From: Roseiarcus sp963783175
GTDB lineage: Bacteria; Pseudomonadota; Alphaproteobacteria; Rhizobiales; Beijerinckiaceae
Reading direction: 5' to 3'
Assembly (NCBI GenBank): GCA_963783175.1
Contig: CAWANG010000026.1
Location: 62,001 to 126,000 of the forward strand
DNA length: 64,000 bases
Positions within the stretch are counted from its first letter, which is position 1. Each line of letters begins with the position of its first letter. The notes under the pieces were generated by a model. The model did not search any database and was not told where the DNA came from. It was given only the letters and a program-made list of their open reading frames with translations. A program made the position numbers and the translations under genes. Shown here one piece after another: positions 1 to 10,042 of this stretch.

Positions 1-2776
1 GATCGCCTCCTGGCTCCGCCCGAGGCCCGCAAGCGCCACTCCGGCTTCAATCGTGGCGCTCAATTCCCAAAGCCCGAAGCCATGGGTCCGGGAGAGCTCG
101 ATTGCCTTCTCTGCCTGCTTTTTTGCCTCCTGATGGTCGCCGGTCAGGTTCGAAAAGCTGGCGCCGAACGTAAGCGCGTAGGTAAGGTCGTATGGCCGGC
201 CTAGCTTATGGGCGAGGCCCAGGTGGCGCTTGTGGGCGGCTTTGGCGGCGCCCGCCTCGCCCATGAGTTGCAGCACGGTCGCAAGCTCGCACAAAGCCGA
301 CATCCGCGGGTCCTGCTCGTGCGGCACGAGCTCGAGATTGGCTTCGTTCTCGTCGTAGATGGTAACGCAGCGTTCGAGGTGGAAGCGCGACTTTGGCAAT
401 TGGCCGCGTGCGCCATAAACGTAGCCCAATTGGTGGTGCGCCTCGATCAGATACGGCGCATGGCGGGTCTCTTCGCCGATCGCGAGACACCGGGCGCCGA
501 GCTCTTCGGCGGTCGCAAGATCGTTGCGCACAATCGAGAACACGGACAGACCGCGGAGCACGGGAAACAATGCCGAGACGTTGCCCAGCATGTCGCAGAT
601 TTCCCGCGCGCGTGTGAGCACACCCAATATCTCGGGGTGGCTGTATCCGCGCGACGAGGCGAGGCTGATCGCGAGATGCACCAATAGCGGCAGCTCGGCT
701 TGCGCCCGCTCGAGCCCTTCCTTCCGGCGGCCGATGATTTCGAGGCCGGCGCGGTAATGGGCCGCCGCGTGGCCGTGGGCGGCGCGCGAGGCCGCCCGCT
801 GACCGGCCTTCTCCCAATAAGAAACCGCCTCGATCTCATCCTTGCCGCGTGAAAGATGGTAGGCGACCATTTCAGGCTCGGCCTCGGCCTGAGCGGGAAA
901 TCGGGCGATGAGCGCCTCGGCGATGCGGCTGTGAAGCGCCTGCCGATCGGCGCGAAGCATGGAATCGTAGGCCGCGTCGCGGATCAGCGCATGCTGGAAC
1001 AGGTAGGAGCTGTTCGGCGAAGCGCCGGACAGGCTCACCAGACCTGCGCGCGTCAACTGGCGCAGTTCCGCCCGCAGCTCAGCCTCCGGCTTTGCCGCCA
1101 CCGCGCTGATCAGGTCGTAGTCGAAGCGGCGGCCGAGCGCCGCGCCGATATTGGCCGTCTGCCTCGCCGGGCCGAGCCGATCGAGCCGGGCCACGAGCGA
1201 ATCGTGCAGGGAGAGCGGTATCACCGTCTCGCCGTCCGCCCCACGGTCCAAAGGTTCATGCCCGCCGGACTGCAGTGTTTCTACGACGTTTCGCGTCAGC
1301 TCCTGAACGAAGAGCGGAATCCCGTCCGAGCGCTCCAGGATTTGCTGCATGAGGCTTTCGGGAAGCGCGTTTCCCGCCGCTTCCTTACACAGTTTTTCGG
1401 AGCTATCCGGATCGAGCCGGCCAAGCGAGACGATCGAAACATGGGGGAACTCGGTCCACCGCGGCTTGAACTCCGGCCGCGCCGTCACGATCACGAGGTT
1501 CCGGACCGCGTCGGCGGACTCGACGGTGAGTTGCAGTAGCTCGAGCGAGGTCGCATCAATCCAATGCGCATCCTCAACGATCATCAACAACGGTCCCGCG
1601 TCATTCAGCTTCTGGAACTGCTTCGACAGCGCCTCCAAAGTCACCTGTTTGCGCTTCTCAGGCGTCATCACGTCGAGCGGTGAGGGTTGATCGAGCGGAA
1701 TGGACAAGAGGGCGGCCAGGGCGGCAAGCGTCGTCCCATTCGGGTCGTCGGATTCGCCGACCATCCGCCGGAGCTTGGCGAGCCGGGTTGCGGCCGGGTC
1801 GTTTCGGTCGATCGAAGCGGCCCTCTGCAGCTGATCAATGACGGGATGAAACGCGCTTTCCATATGTTGCGGCGAGCAGAACCAGCGCAGCCGCGCGTAC
1901 TGGTCCGCGCCAATGTGCTCCTGGAGGGTCTCGGTCAGGCGTGATTTACCGATCCCGGCTTCGCCGATCAGATTGACCACCTGACCTTGGCCTTCACGGG
2001 CCTTGACCCAGCGCTCGACCAGCGAGTCGAGCTCGCGCTTGCGCCCAACGAAGGGAAGCGGCTCGCCCTGCAGACGGGCGCGATAGCGGCTTTCGGCTAC
2101 GTTGGGCTGTCCGACTTCCCAGGCCTGGACGGTCTCCTTGAAGCCCTTGAGGGCGACCGCGCCCAAGTCGCGGTACGTGAAGGCGCCGCGCGTCACGCGC
2201 CGGGTCGAGTCGGCAATAACGACAGTCCCGGGCCGCGCGACGGATTGAAGGCGGGCGGCGAGGTTCGGCATCTTGCCGACGATCTGCGAGCTCCGCTTGT
2301 TCCCCAGGCTGACGCGATCGCTGACCACAACCAGGCCCGTCGCAATCCCGACCCTCGCTTGTAATCGCCGTCTCCCGCGGGACTTTGATGCGGCCGATCG
2401 CGTCGATCATGGCGAGCCCGGCGGTCACCGCGTTTGTCGCGTCATCCTCGTTGGCTAGCGGATAGCCGAAATAGGCCAGAACGCCATCGCCCATGAAGCT
2501 CTCGAGATATCCGCCATGCTCGGCGACGATTTCATCGCAGCGCTTGTGGTAGGCGTCGAGGATTTGCATCATCTCCTCGGCGTCGAGTTCGAGCGAGAGG
2601 CCGACCGAGTTCACCAGATCGCAAAAGAGTCCGGTCATTGGCCGGCGCTCCGGCCGGCGGACCTCAGAGTTGACCGCTGGATTGCGCTTCGGCGTCTTGC
2701 TTTGGAGCGCGCTGCCGCAGGTTGCGCAGACCTTTACGCCCGATCCGTAACGGCGACCACATTTCGCACAAAACAT
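1..2776 (-). pseudogene. Class III adenylate/guanylate cyclase fused to AAA-type ATPase and TPR region, one frameshift, 3' end outside window
   Basis: The start at 2776 opens a zinc ribbon (CAKCG then CATCG about 17 residues on), followed by a class III cyclase domain with FCDLVNSVG and the catalytic ESFMGDGVLAYFG. After the ITS near 2360 the frame is lost; one base lower the expected continuation appears (ATGLVVVSDRVSLGN, then NIAAR-like PNLAARLQS). Removing one base near 2356-2357 restores it. Downstream there is a Walker A (GEAGIGKS, about 1950-1980) and a long helical region like the TPR tail of this family. Such proteins are one-component regulators in the cytoplasm. The next gene upstream is a Crp/Fnr regulator, also broken by one base. 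The C-terminus lies beyond the window edge. Function is family-level inference; the break may be an assembly error. Confidence 0.75.
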
Positions 2777-2990
2777 TGGTCTATTCCGATCGCCCCCAAG
2801 ATTTGCGCAATCATTAGTCGTAAATCGCATCCGCGCAAGTCAGGGCCCATGGCGACCCTGTTCAATTGGCGCTCTCTCAGGTTCGTCAGCTTAAGCGAAC
2901 TCCCCATGACGCTTCGCCGGGAAATTATCCAAGAGCGCCCAGGCAGCAACGAAAGGATCGCGATTTTCATCGCTCACCGGCGCCGGGTGG

Positions 2991-3682
2991 CTAGGCGTTG
3001 ATTGCCGTCGCTTCGAGCCGCGCGCTGAGCCCGAGCGCGTCGTTGATGACGATGGCGCCGCGCCGGCGTTCGATGAGGCCTTCTCGCTCCATGGCGTTGA
3101 TCTCGCGTGACACGGTTTCCCGCCGGGTGTTGATGCGCGATGCGATCTCCGATTGATTCGGCGGCGCGAGGATGATGGCGCGCTTCGGATCCTCACGATC
3201 GGGGCGCGCAAGGCGCAGGAGCTCGGCATGGACGCGGCTGCGAACGTCGAGCGCGCCGAGTTCGCCGACCCGACGCGATAGCTCGCGAACACGCGCGATC
3301 AGCGTCGCGAGGACCGCTTCGCCCAGCGGGCGGTGGGAGAAGAGCGTTTCGATGAACACCGTGCAAGGCATTCTCGCCACCAGCAAATCGTTGACCGCAA
3401 ACACACTGACTGAGCGCGGAGCGCCGTCGAAAGCGCTCATCTCGCCGAAGATCGAGCCCGCTTCCATATCTCGAAAGTGAGGTCCTGGCGCACGCCGTGG
3501 AGCACCCCTCTGAGACGCCCAGTCATGATGAAATAGACGTCCCGGTCATTTGCGGACTGACCGACCACCCAGGCGCCCGCCGGCGTCTTCACCCACGCGC
3601 AATGGCGATCGAGAATCCGGCAAGATTCGGGATCGAGCGTTTTGAAACACGGGTGCGCCGCAAGGGAATTTGGTACCATCAT
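2991..3682 (-). pseudogene. Crp/Fnr-family transcriptional regulator with one frameshift
   Basis: Two overlapping pieces make one regulator: 3682 to about 3467 encodes the start of the cyclic-nucleotide-binding beta roll (PCFKTLDPESCRILD, then DVYFIMTGRLRGVLHG), and 3467 to 2991 carries its end (GSIFGEMSAFDGAPRS) plus the winged helix with recognition region RRETVSREINAMEREG. Reading LTFRDMEAGSIFG across the junction needs one extra base near 3466. Length without the break is about 230 residues, normal for the family. No N-terminal cysteine cluster of Fnr is visible, so oxygen sensing through an Fe-S cluster is unlikely; cAMP or another nucleotide is possible because a class III cyclase lies directly downstream on the same strand. 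Ligand and targets are unknown. Confidence 0.8.
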
Positions 3683-4083
3683 CGCGCTCGCCGATGATTA
3701 GCCCCGACGGTGGCCGAGCTTTGCCGCGGCGTCAAGTGGGTTCGAGGCGGATGCCCGAGTCAGATCCCACATAATTGATGGGGCGACTCTTTGGCGGCCG
3801 GCGCTTACGGTGTGATGAAGGTCACAGCCGGGCGCTGCGCGCCGGTTTACACACGAGGTGTTCGTTTGCGACTGTCCGCCAGACGGGTCGGGGCGAGAAA
3901 GGGGCTATTGGCAGAGGCGGGTGATTGAGTCGCTTCGGCTCAGGGTCGGAATTCCGCGTCGGTGCGCCTCAGGGCTGGGGGTGCGAAACGCGGCCCCGCG
4001 CTGATCTCCCACCGCGCGGGGTATAGAGCGCGGCGCTTGCCCTTTCCGCGGGGCTGGGCGCCGCGCTCACAAATTTTGGCGTC
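3683..4083. other. Intergenic region, no gene seen
   Basis: GC-rich stretch between the Crp/Fnr start and the end of the small secreted gene after pheT. ORFs here look like shadows. No tRNA, strong terminator or repeat recognised. Confidence 0.4.
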
Positions 4084-4389
4084 TCAGCGGACCTGAAACT
4101 CCATGTGCACGCGCCCGTGGATGCGCTGCGTGGGCGGCCAGCGGCGGAAAGCGGACGCCGGCGCGCGGGCCTCGCCTTGATAAGCCCGATCCTGTCCGGC
4201 CGGTTCCGGCCGGGTTTCGCCGGAATGCGCCGCGACACCATTCGCCTTGGGCCCATGTCGAGCAAGACAGGCGTTGTAGGCCATCGGCTCCTGGTATTGG
4301 GCGCAGGACGGATCGTCCTCCGCCCGGGCGCGCCCCGCCGGCGCCAGAGCGGCAAGGCAAAGCGCAATCGCTGCGGCGCGTACGAACAT
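4084..4389 (-). CDS. Small secreted protein downstream of pheT, function unknown
   Basis: A 101-residue protein beginning MFVRAAAIALCLAALAPAG, a clear Sec signal peptide, followed by a mature part with two cysteines (SCAQYQEPMAYNACLARHG) that could form a disulfide in the periplasm. The ATG at 4389 lies four bases after the pheT stop, so it is probably cotranscribed with pheST. Upstream in-frame codons exist but overlap pheT and lack a signal sequence, so 4389 was chosen. The CxxYQEPxAYNAC pattern resembles uncharacterised proteins of Hyphomicrobiales from memory; no function is known to me. Confidence 0.6.
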   Translation of the reverse strand: MFVRAAAIALCLAALAPAGRARAEDDPSCAQYQEPMAYNACLARHGPKANGVAAHSGETRPEPAGQDRAYQGEARAPASAFRRWPPTQRIHGRVHMEFQVR

Positions 4390-4393
4390 CGGC

Positions 4394-6799
4394 TCAGCTG
4401 CGCAGAACGGCGCCGGTCCTCCTCGACACCTCGGCCACGATCTTCGCCATCGCGGCGTCAATTTCGGCGTCGGTGAGGGTCCGCTCGCGCGGTTGGAGGA
4501 TCACGTGGATGGCGATCGATTTCGAGCCCTCGGGCAGTCCTTGGCCCTGATAGACGTCGAAGACGCCAACCTTGGCGACGAGCGAGCGTTCGGCGCCATC
4601 AGCCGCCTTGACGATATCCCCGGCGCGAACGCTCCCGTCGACCACGAATGCGAGATCCCGCTCAACCGGCATGAAGTCCGAGCGGTCGAGCTTCGGCTTG
4701 GTCTTGGCCGGCCTCGCCTTCGGCGCGGGAATGGCGTCGAGGATGATCTCGAAGCCGACGATCGGCCCTTCGGCGTCGAGCGCTTCCAACGCGCCCGGAT
4801 GCAGCTGTCCAAACCAGCCGATGACGGTCTTTGGCCCGAATTGCAGCGTCGCCGAACGGCCCGGATGCAGAAAAGCCGGGCCGCCGGGGACGACCTGGAC
4901 AGCATTCGGGCTGACCGCGAGCGCGGAGAGCAGCGTCATCGCATCGCGCTTGGCGTCGAAGACGTCGACGAGGCTGCCGCCGCTCCAATGCCGGCCATCC
5001 CCGTCCGCCTTGGCCCAGCCGCGCCGTACGGCCGCGGCCGCGACGCGTTGGTCGCTGTCTCCGGATCCGAGAAACACCTGGCCGACTTCGAACAGCGCCA
5101 CGTCGCTCAGGGCGCGGCGCGCGTTGCGCTCGGCGGCGGCGACGAGTCCCGGAACGAGGCTCGGGCGCATGTCGGAAAGGTCGGCTGCGATCGGATTGGC
5201 GAGCGCGAGCGACGGCGCGCCGCCGCCAAACAGTTTCGCCGCCGTCCCGGAGACGAACGACCAGGTGACCGCCTCGCGCAGCGATAGCGCGGCCAGCGTG
5301 CGTTTGGCGAGCCGCGTGCGCTTCTGCAGCAGCGTCAGCACAGGTTTCGTGACGCCATCGTCGAGCCGGGGCAGGGGCGCCGTCGGCACGCGGTCGACGC
5401 CGGCGATGCGCAGAATCTGCTCGACGACGTCGGCCTTCACCTGGACGTCAGGCCGCCACGAAGGGACCACGACCGTTTCATCGCCGAGTCCGAAGCCCAG
5501 GCGGGCCAGGATCGCGTCGCCCTCCTGACGCGGGATTTCGACGCCAAGCAGCCGCTCGACCTCGCCATAGGGGAACGGAATCGAACGCCGCGCCGGCGAC
5601 GGATCGCCCGCCACGACCATACGCGAGGGCTCGCCGCCGCAGATCGAAAGGACGAGCTCGGTCGCGAGATCGCAACCTGGGACACAGAACTCGGGGTCGA
5701 CGCCGCGCTCGAATCGATAGCGCGCGTCGGTCATGATCCCGAGCTTGCGGCCGGTTTGGGCGATGTTCGTCGGGTCCCACAGCGCGCTCTCGATCAGAAC
5801 GTCGCGCGTCGTCTGGTCGCAGCCGGAATGCTCGCCGCCCATGATCCCGGCGATCGATTCGACGCCGTTTTGGTCGGCAATGACGACCATGCCGTCGTCG
5901 AGCGCGTACGATTTGCCGTCGAGCGCGAGCACGCTTTCGCCGCTCCGGGCGCGGCGCACGGCGAGATCGCCTTTGACGTTCGCGAAGTCGAAAGCGTGGA
6001 GCGGGCGGCCGCGGTCGAAGGTGATGTAATTGGTGATGTCAACGAGGGCGCTGATCGGCCTCAGGCCGATCGCGCGGAGCCGCTTTTGCATCCATTCAGG
6101 CGAAGGGCCATTGGTCACGCCGCGCACGATACGCAAGGCGAACGCCGGGCAGAGATGCTTGTCGGCGGGAGTGAAATCGAGATGCACCTTTGTCGGGCAG
6201 TCGAAGGCGCCAGGGATCGATTTCGGCGCCGGCGTCTTCAGGCTGCCCAACCCCGCGGCGGCGAGATCGCGCGCGATGCCCGCGACACCGGCGGCGTCGG
6301 GGCGGTTCGGTGTCACCGCGACGTCGATAACCGGATCGTCGAGCCCGGCATAGCGTGCGTAGGCGACGCCGGCCGGCGCGTCGTCCTCGAGCTCGATGAT
6401 CCCCTCGTGATCGTCGCTGAGCTCGAGCTCCGCCGCCGAACACAGCATGCCGTTTGATTCGACGCCGCGGATGACGCCCTTGGCGAGCGTCATCTTCTTG
6501 CCGGGAATATATGTGCCGACCGGAGAGAAGACGCCCTTCATCCCGGTGCGGGCGTTCGGCGCGCCGCAGACGACCTGCACCGGCCCTTGGCCCGCGTCGA
6601 CGATGCAGACCTTGAGCCGGTCGGCGTTGGGATGCGGCTTGGCCTCGATGACGGAAGCAACCACGAAGCCGTCGTATTTGCGGCTCGGGTCGTCCACGCT
6701 CTCCACCTCGAGGCCGACGCGGGTCAACGCGTCGACGATCTCAGTGAGCGCCGCCGAGGTGTCGAGGTGGTCGAGAAGCCAGGAGAGAGTGAATTTCAT
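4394..6799 (-). CDS. pheT: Phenylalanine--tRNA ligase beta subunit
   Basis: 801 residues, the usual length. Domain order is intact: an N-terminal tRNA-binding OB fold of the EMAP type (about 40-150, with PHPNADRLKVC and GVESNGMLCS), the B3/B4 editing region with FDRGRPLHAFD, the B5 DNA-binding-like domain, the synthetase-like core and a C-terminal anticodon-binding FDX-ACB domain (about 708-801, FMPVERDLAFVVD). The protein forms the alpha2-beta2 enzyme that charges tRNA-Phe and hydrolyses misactivated tyrosine. It follows pheS with a 29-base gap on the same strand. Confidence 0.98.
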   Translation of the reverse strand: MKFTLSWLLDHLDTSAALTEIVDALTRVGLEVESVDDPSRKYDGFVVASVIEAKPHPNADRLKVCIVDAGQGPVQVVCGAPNARTGMKGVFSPVGTYIPGKKMTLAKGVIRGVESNGMLCSAAELELSDDHEGIIELEDDAPAGVAYARYAGLDDPVIDVAVTPNRPDAAGVAGIARDLAAAGLGSLKTPAPKSIPGAFDCPTKVHLDFTPADKHLCPAFALRIVRGVTNGPSPEWMQKRLRAIGLRPISALVDITNYITFDRGRPLHAFDFANVKGDLAVRRARSGESVLALDGKSYALDDGMVVIADQNGVESIAGIMGGEHSGCDQTTRDVLIESALWDPTNIAQTGRKLGIMTDARYRFERGVDPEFCVPGCDLATELVLSICGGEPSRMVVAGDPSPARRSIPFPYGEVERLLGVEIPRQEGDAILARLGFGLGDETVVVPSWRPDVQVKADVVEQILRIAGVDRVPTAPLPRLDDGVTKPVLTLLQKRTRLAKRTLAALSLREAVTWSFVSGTAAKLFGGGAPSLALANPIAADLSDMRPSLVPGLVAAAERNARRALSDVALFEVGQVFLGSGDSDQRVAAAAVRRGWAKADGDGRHWSGGSLVDVFDAKRDAMTLLSALAVSPNAVQVVPGGPAFLHPGRSATLQFGPKTVIGWFGQLHPGALEALDAEGPIVGFEIILDAIPAPKARPAKTKPKLDRSDFMPVERDLAFVVDGSVRAGDIVKAADGAERSLVAKVGVFDVYQGQGLPEGSKSIAIHVILQPRERTLTDAEIDAAMAKIVAEVSRRTGAVLRS

Positions 6800-6828
6800 C
6801 GTGGCTCAGTTCGGTTGCGCGATGGCCT

Positions 6829-7911
6829 TCACCCGCTCAATCCGCCGGCCAGGGTCGGAATGTCGAGCGGCTTGAAGCCATAGTGATTTATCCAGCGAAG
6901 ATCCGCATCGAAGAAGTCGCGCAAGTCCGGCAAGCCGTACTTGAGCATCGCCACGCGGTCGATCCCCAGACCCCAGGCGAAGCCCTGATAGGCCTGCGGG
7001 TCGATGCCGCAATTTGAGAGCACGTTGGGGTGGACCATGCCGCAGCCGAGGATTTCGAGCCAGTCGTCGCCCTCGCCGAACCGGATCTCCCCGCCCGAAC
7101 GGCGACACTGAATGTCGACCTCGAGCGAGGGCGAGGTGAAGGGGAAAAAGCTCGGCCGGAAGCGCATGCCCACGTGCGGCACTTCGAAGAACGCCTTGCA
7201 GAATTCCTCCAAAACCCATTTCAGGTTGGCGAGCGTTGCGCGGTCATCGACGACGAGCCCCTCGACCTGGTGGAACATCGGCGTATGCGTCTGGTCGGCG
7301 TCGCGCCGATAGGTGCGGCCAGGGCAGATGATGCGGATCGGCGGCTTTTGCTTGAGCATCGTGCGCACCTGCACCGGGCTCGTGTGCGTGCGCAAGAGCT
7401 TGCGCTCGCCGTCGGCGTCGGGGGCGAGAAAGAAAGTGTCGTGCATCTCGCGCGCCGGGTGGCCGGGCGGGAAGTTGAGCCTGGTGAAATTATAGTCGTC
7501 GGTTTCGATGTCCGGCCCTTCGGCGACCGAAAAGCCCATATCTGCGAAAATGGCGACGATCTCGTCCATGACCTGGCTGATCGGATGGATGCGGCCGGTC
7601 TCGATGCCCGGTAGGCGAACAGGCAGGGTCACGTCGACCGCCTCGCGCTTGAGCTGCGCCTCGAGGGCGGCGACTTCTAGCACCGCGCGCCGCGCCCCAA
7701 GCGCTTGCGCGACCTTATCCTTCAGCGCGTTGATGGCCGCGCCATGCGCCTTACGCTCGTCGGGGTTGAGCTTGCCGAGCGTGGCGAGCAGCGCCGAAAT
7801 CGATCCCTTTTTGCCGAACGCGGCGACCCGCACCGATTCGAGCGCGCTTTCGTCGTTCGCCGCGTCGATCGCGGCGAGCGTCTCCCGTTCGAGGGCAGCG
7901 AGGTCGGACAT
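6829..7911 (-). CDS. pheS: Phenylalanine--tRNA ligase alpha subunit
   Basis: 360 residues. The N-terminal helical coiled-coil arm (about 1-90) is followed by the class II catalytic core with motif 2 around FHQVEGLVVDD, phenylalanine-pocket residues in the FRPSFFPFTSPS segment, and motif 3 in FAWGLGIDRVAML. It makes Phe-AMP and transfers Phe to tRNA together with PheT. It lies in the order rpmI-rplT-pheS-pheT, with a 209-base gap to rplT that contains an intergenic repeat. Confidence 0.98.
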   Translation of the reverse strand: MSDLAALERETLAAIDAANDESALESVRVAAFGKKGSISALLATLGKLNPDERKAHGAAINALKDKVAQALGARRAVLEVAALEAQLKREAVDVTLPVRLPGIETGRIHPISQVMDEIVAIFADMGFSVAEGPDIETDDYNFTRLNFPPGHPAREMHDTFFLAPDADGERKLLRTHTSPVQVRTMLKQKPPIRIICPGRTYRRDADQTHTPMFHQVEGLVVDDRATLANLKWVLEEFCKAFFEVPHVGMRFRPSFFPFTSPSLEVDIQCRRSGGEIRFGEGDDWLEILGCGMVHPNVLSNCGIDPQAYQGFAWGLGIDRVAMLKYGLPDLRDFFDADLRWINHYGFKPLDIPTLAGGLSG

Positions 7912-7974
7912 TGCGGCCTATTCCTTCGCAGACGCCGCCAAACCCCTTCTCCCGAACCTACGCGGGCGAAGGCG

Positions 7975-8040
7975 GCGCCAAAGGGGCGTCCGCACACGCC
8001 CGTCTTTCGACGAGCCATGGCGCCGGACACATGTCCCAAA
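7975..8040 (-). repeat. Dispersed intergenic palindromic repeat, copy A
   Basis: On the minus strand it contains TCGAAAGACGGGCGT preceded by a CGCCATGG segment and followed by GGACGCCCC. The same 15-mer with similar flanks is at about 39498-39512 on the plus strand. The upstream part (7940-7970) also has a CCCCTTCTCCCG...GGGCGAAGG dyad. It fills the pheS-rplT gap, as REP-like repeats of Hyphomicrobiales often do. Confidence 0.55.
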
Positions 8041-8120
8041 AGCAGGCGGGCCGAAATCGCGCCCCTGACCCTCGGATCGATCCCCGAACCAAGTCCGCGG
8101 CGCCGAGGATAGGGCGCGCC

Positions 8121-8486
8121 TTACGCCGCCTTGGGCAACGAGCCTTTCGCCTGCTCGACAATCGCGGCAAACGCTGCGGGCTCCGAAATGGCGAGTTCGG
8201 ACAGCACCTTGCGATCGACCTCGATCCCCGCAGCGGCAAGGCCGGAAATAAACCGGCTGTAGGTCAGCCCATGTTCGCGCGCCGCCGCGTTGATGCGCTG
8301 AATCCACAGGGCGCGAAACTCGCGCTTGCGGTTCTTGCGGTCGCGATAGGCGTATTGCATCGATTTGTCGACCGCGGCCTTGGCGGCGCGGATGGTGTTC
8401 TTGCGCCGGCCGAAGAAACCCTTGGCGGCCTTCAACACCTTCTTGTGTTTGGCGTGGGACGTTACGCCCCTCTTGACGCGCGACAT
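8121..8486 (-). CDS. rplT: 50S ribosomal protein L20
   Basis: 121 residues beginning MSRVKRGVTSHAKHKKVLK, rich in Lys and Arg, with the RKREFRALWIQRINAA signature of L20. It binds 23S rRNA early in large-subunit assembly. It sits 24 bases after rpmI, as in most bacteria. Confidence 0.98.
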   Translation of the reverse strand: MSRVKRGVTSHAKHKKVLKAAKGFFGRRKNTIRAAKAAVDKSMQYAYRDRKNRKREFRALWIQRINAAAREHGLTYSRFISGLAAAGIEVDRKVLSELAISEPAAFAAIVEQAKGSLPKAA

Positions 8487-8510
8487 CGTTCAATTCTCCG
8501 GGAAAAGGGT

Positions 8511-8711
8511 TCAGCCGTTCGGCAGGTAGTACTTCTTGACCTTGTCGCCGTCGGTCTTGAACAGGACCGCCGTGCCGCGCAGATCGCGGATCTGCTTGGT
8601 CGTGCGTTTGATCATCCCGTGGCGCTTGCCGCGCTGGACGTAGACGACCTTGCCGGTCCCGGTGAGCTTGAAGCGCTTTTTCGCGCCCGATTTGGTCTTC
8701 AACTTGGGCAT
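8511..8711 (-). CDS. rpmI: 50S ribosomal protein L35
   Basis: 66 residues starting MPKLKTKSGAKKRFKLTGTG, the standard L35 start. The open frame runs 49 codons further upstream, but that part has no L35 similarity and the ATG at 8711 is preceded by a purine-rich GAGGAGAGCCAA ribosome binding site. It is followed by rplT, pheS and pheT. The usual upstream partner infC is absent. Confidence 0.97.
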   Translation of the reverse strand: MPKLKTKSGAKKRFKLTGTGKVVYVQRGKRHGMIKRTTKQIRDLRGTAVLFKTDGDKVKKYYLPNG

Positions 8712-9186
8712 TTGGCTCTCCTCAAGGCTTGACGCCTTCTTGACATTCGGCGGGGCGACGAGCCCCGTTCGCGCGAGCGAAAAAACCGCCACGGCAGCCC
8801 TTACGGCCGGGCGGATCTCAACGGCGCGCCTCATACGCGAAAGAAGGCAGGGATGCAAGGGCGGGTCGCCACCGCGGGCGGCGATTTATCATCCTCGACG
8901 GATCGGTGCTCGGCTTCGCGCGCGACCGAGCGATTTCAGAGCCTTAGGCTCATTTTCCTGCAATTCGGATAAATCCTCGACCAACGCTCATTGGACGGAT
9001 AAATTGATGCAATATAAGAAGCTTGCACTCGTTATTTAAACTTTGTCGTCAGGTCTCTTCTAGATCGGCTCCATGGCTAGGGCTTCGCGGGGCTGCAACG
9101 CCCTGTTGGTCTCCTCTCCGGAAGAAGCAGCCATAAGCGAGGGCTTCTCCGCCATCGCCGCGCCGGCGCCTCTCCACGCTTCCAAT
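8712..9186. other. Intergenic region upstream of rpmI, no infC
   Basis: Should hold the promoter and leader of the rpmI operon. No infC or other coding sequence is visible; the plus-strand ORFs here have no recognisable domains. Part is AT-richer (8990-9060), which would suit a promoter or a junction. Confidence 0.4.
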
Positions 9187-9916
9187 TCAGTCTATCGTTG
9201 GGTCGATTGGTCTGAACAGGCAATCGAATTCCGTAGCAGAATCCTTCGCTCTTTCATGGATGTTTACCGGATGGACTTGAGCCAGAACGAAGCCTGAGTC
9301 GTTCATATAGGCGACGGCTTCGTGGAATCGCCAATTGTCCTTGTAAATATTGATTATGGGCAACTCAAGGAGAACGCCGCTGACGTGCTTGAGGGTCTCT
9401 TTTGCGCCCTCCAATACGGGCCTCTCGTAACCCTGAGTATCGATTTTGAGGAGGACATTTGAACTCAAGTCCCTTGGCGGCGCGGCTTCGTCCAATGTCT
9501 TGACGACGACGCTTTCCGACGCCTTGAACTCTGCGTTCGGGTCAAAGCTTGTTGCCGTCTCTGTGAGATCATTGAATGAGCTGAACTGAGAGTTCTTGGA
9601 AACGTTGATCGCCATGACCCCGCTGGACGCCCCCAGGGCTAAATTCGAGGTCTTCCACAGATCATCTCCACGCGCCGCGTTTTCGAGCTCCCTGAAGGCT
9701 TCCTTCACGGGCTCAAAAGAAATGATCCGCCCCGCATAGCCTCGATGGCGCAGCGACTGTGCAAACTGTCCCGTATTCGCTCCGACGTCCAGGACCAGAT
9801 TAATCCTCCGGTTCTCAATGAAATCCATAGTGCCCGGATTTTTTCTCGCGCGGACGACGTTCAATGCGGGCTCGCTGCCGCAGCGTATTGAGAACCATCC
9901 ATTTCATGTCGTTCAT
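9187..9916 (-). pseudogene. FkbM-family SAM-dependent methyltransferase, probable frameshift near the N-terminus
   Basis: The core has the SAM-binding motif LVLDVGANTGQFAQSLR, then IISFEPVKEAF and KIDTQGYERPVLEGAK, all typical of FkbM O-methyltransferases that act on glycans or lipids. The frame holding this core starts only with a TTG at 9864 and lacks an N-terminus. One frame over, an ATG at 9916 gives MNDMKWMVLNTLRQRAR, which fits the usual N-terminal helix. Removing one C from the CCC run near 9868-9872 would join them into about 241 residues. It is the first of two FkbM genes in a glycan island. The substrate is unknown. Confidence 0.65.
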
Positions 9917-10042
9917 GTCCGTCCCCGTCGCGACGCCGCATAGCTGTGCTCTATCCGTCTTGTCGCCCCTGCGAAACTTCACCCCCGATTTCGCCTTCGG
10001 CAATGAATCAGGCGCGTTGGAAAAAGCCATGCGGAGGGCGCT

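Noticed and set aside
206..2364. Plus-strand and other-frame ORFs of 60-227 residues across the first cyclase gene
   Set aside because: They are opposite or shifted to a strand that carries clear cyclase, Walker A and TPR sequence; their own composition is Arg/Ala-rich without domains.
3900..4060. Possible tRNA or structured RNA in the GC-rich gap before the secreted gene
   Set aside because: No acceptor stem, anticodon arm and T-arm set could be laid out.
4493..6457. Long plus-strand ORFs (up to 318 residues) over pheT
   Set aside because: Shadows of a fully conserved housekeeping gene, produced by high GC.
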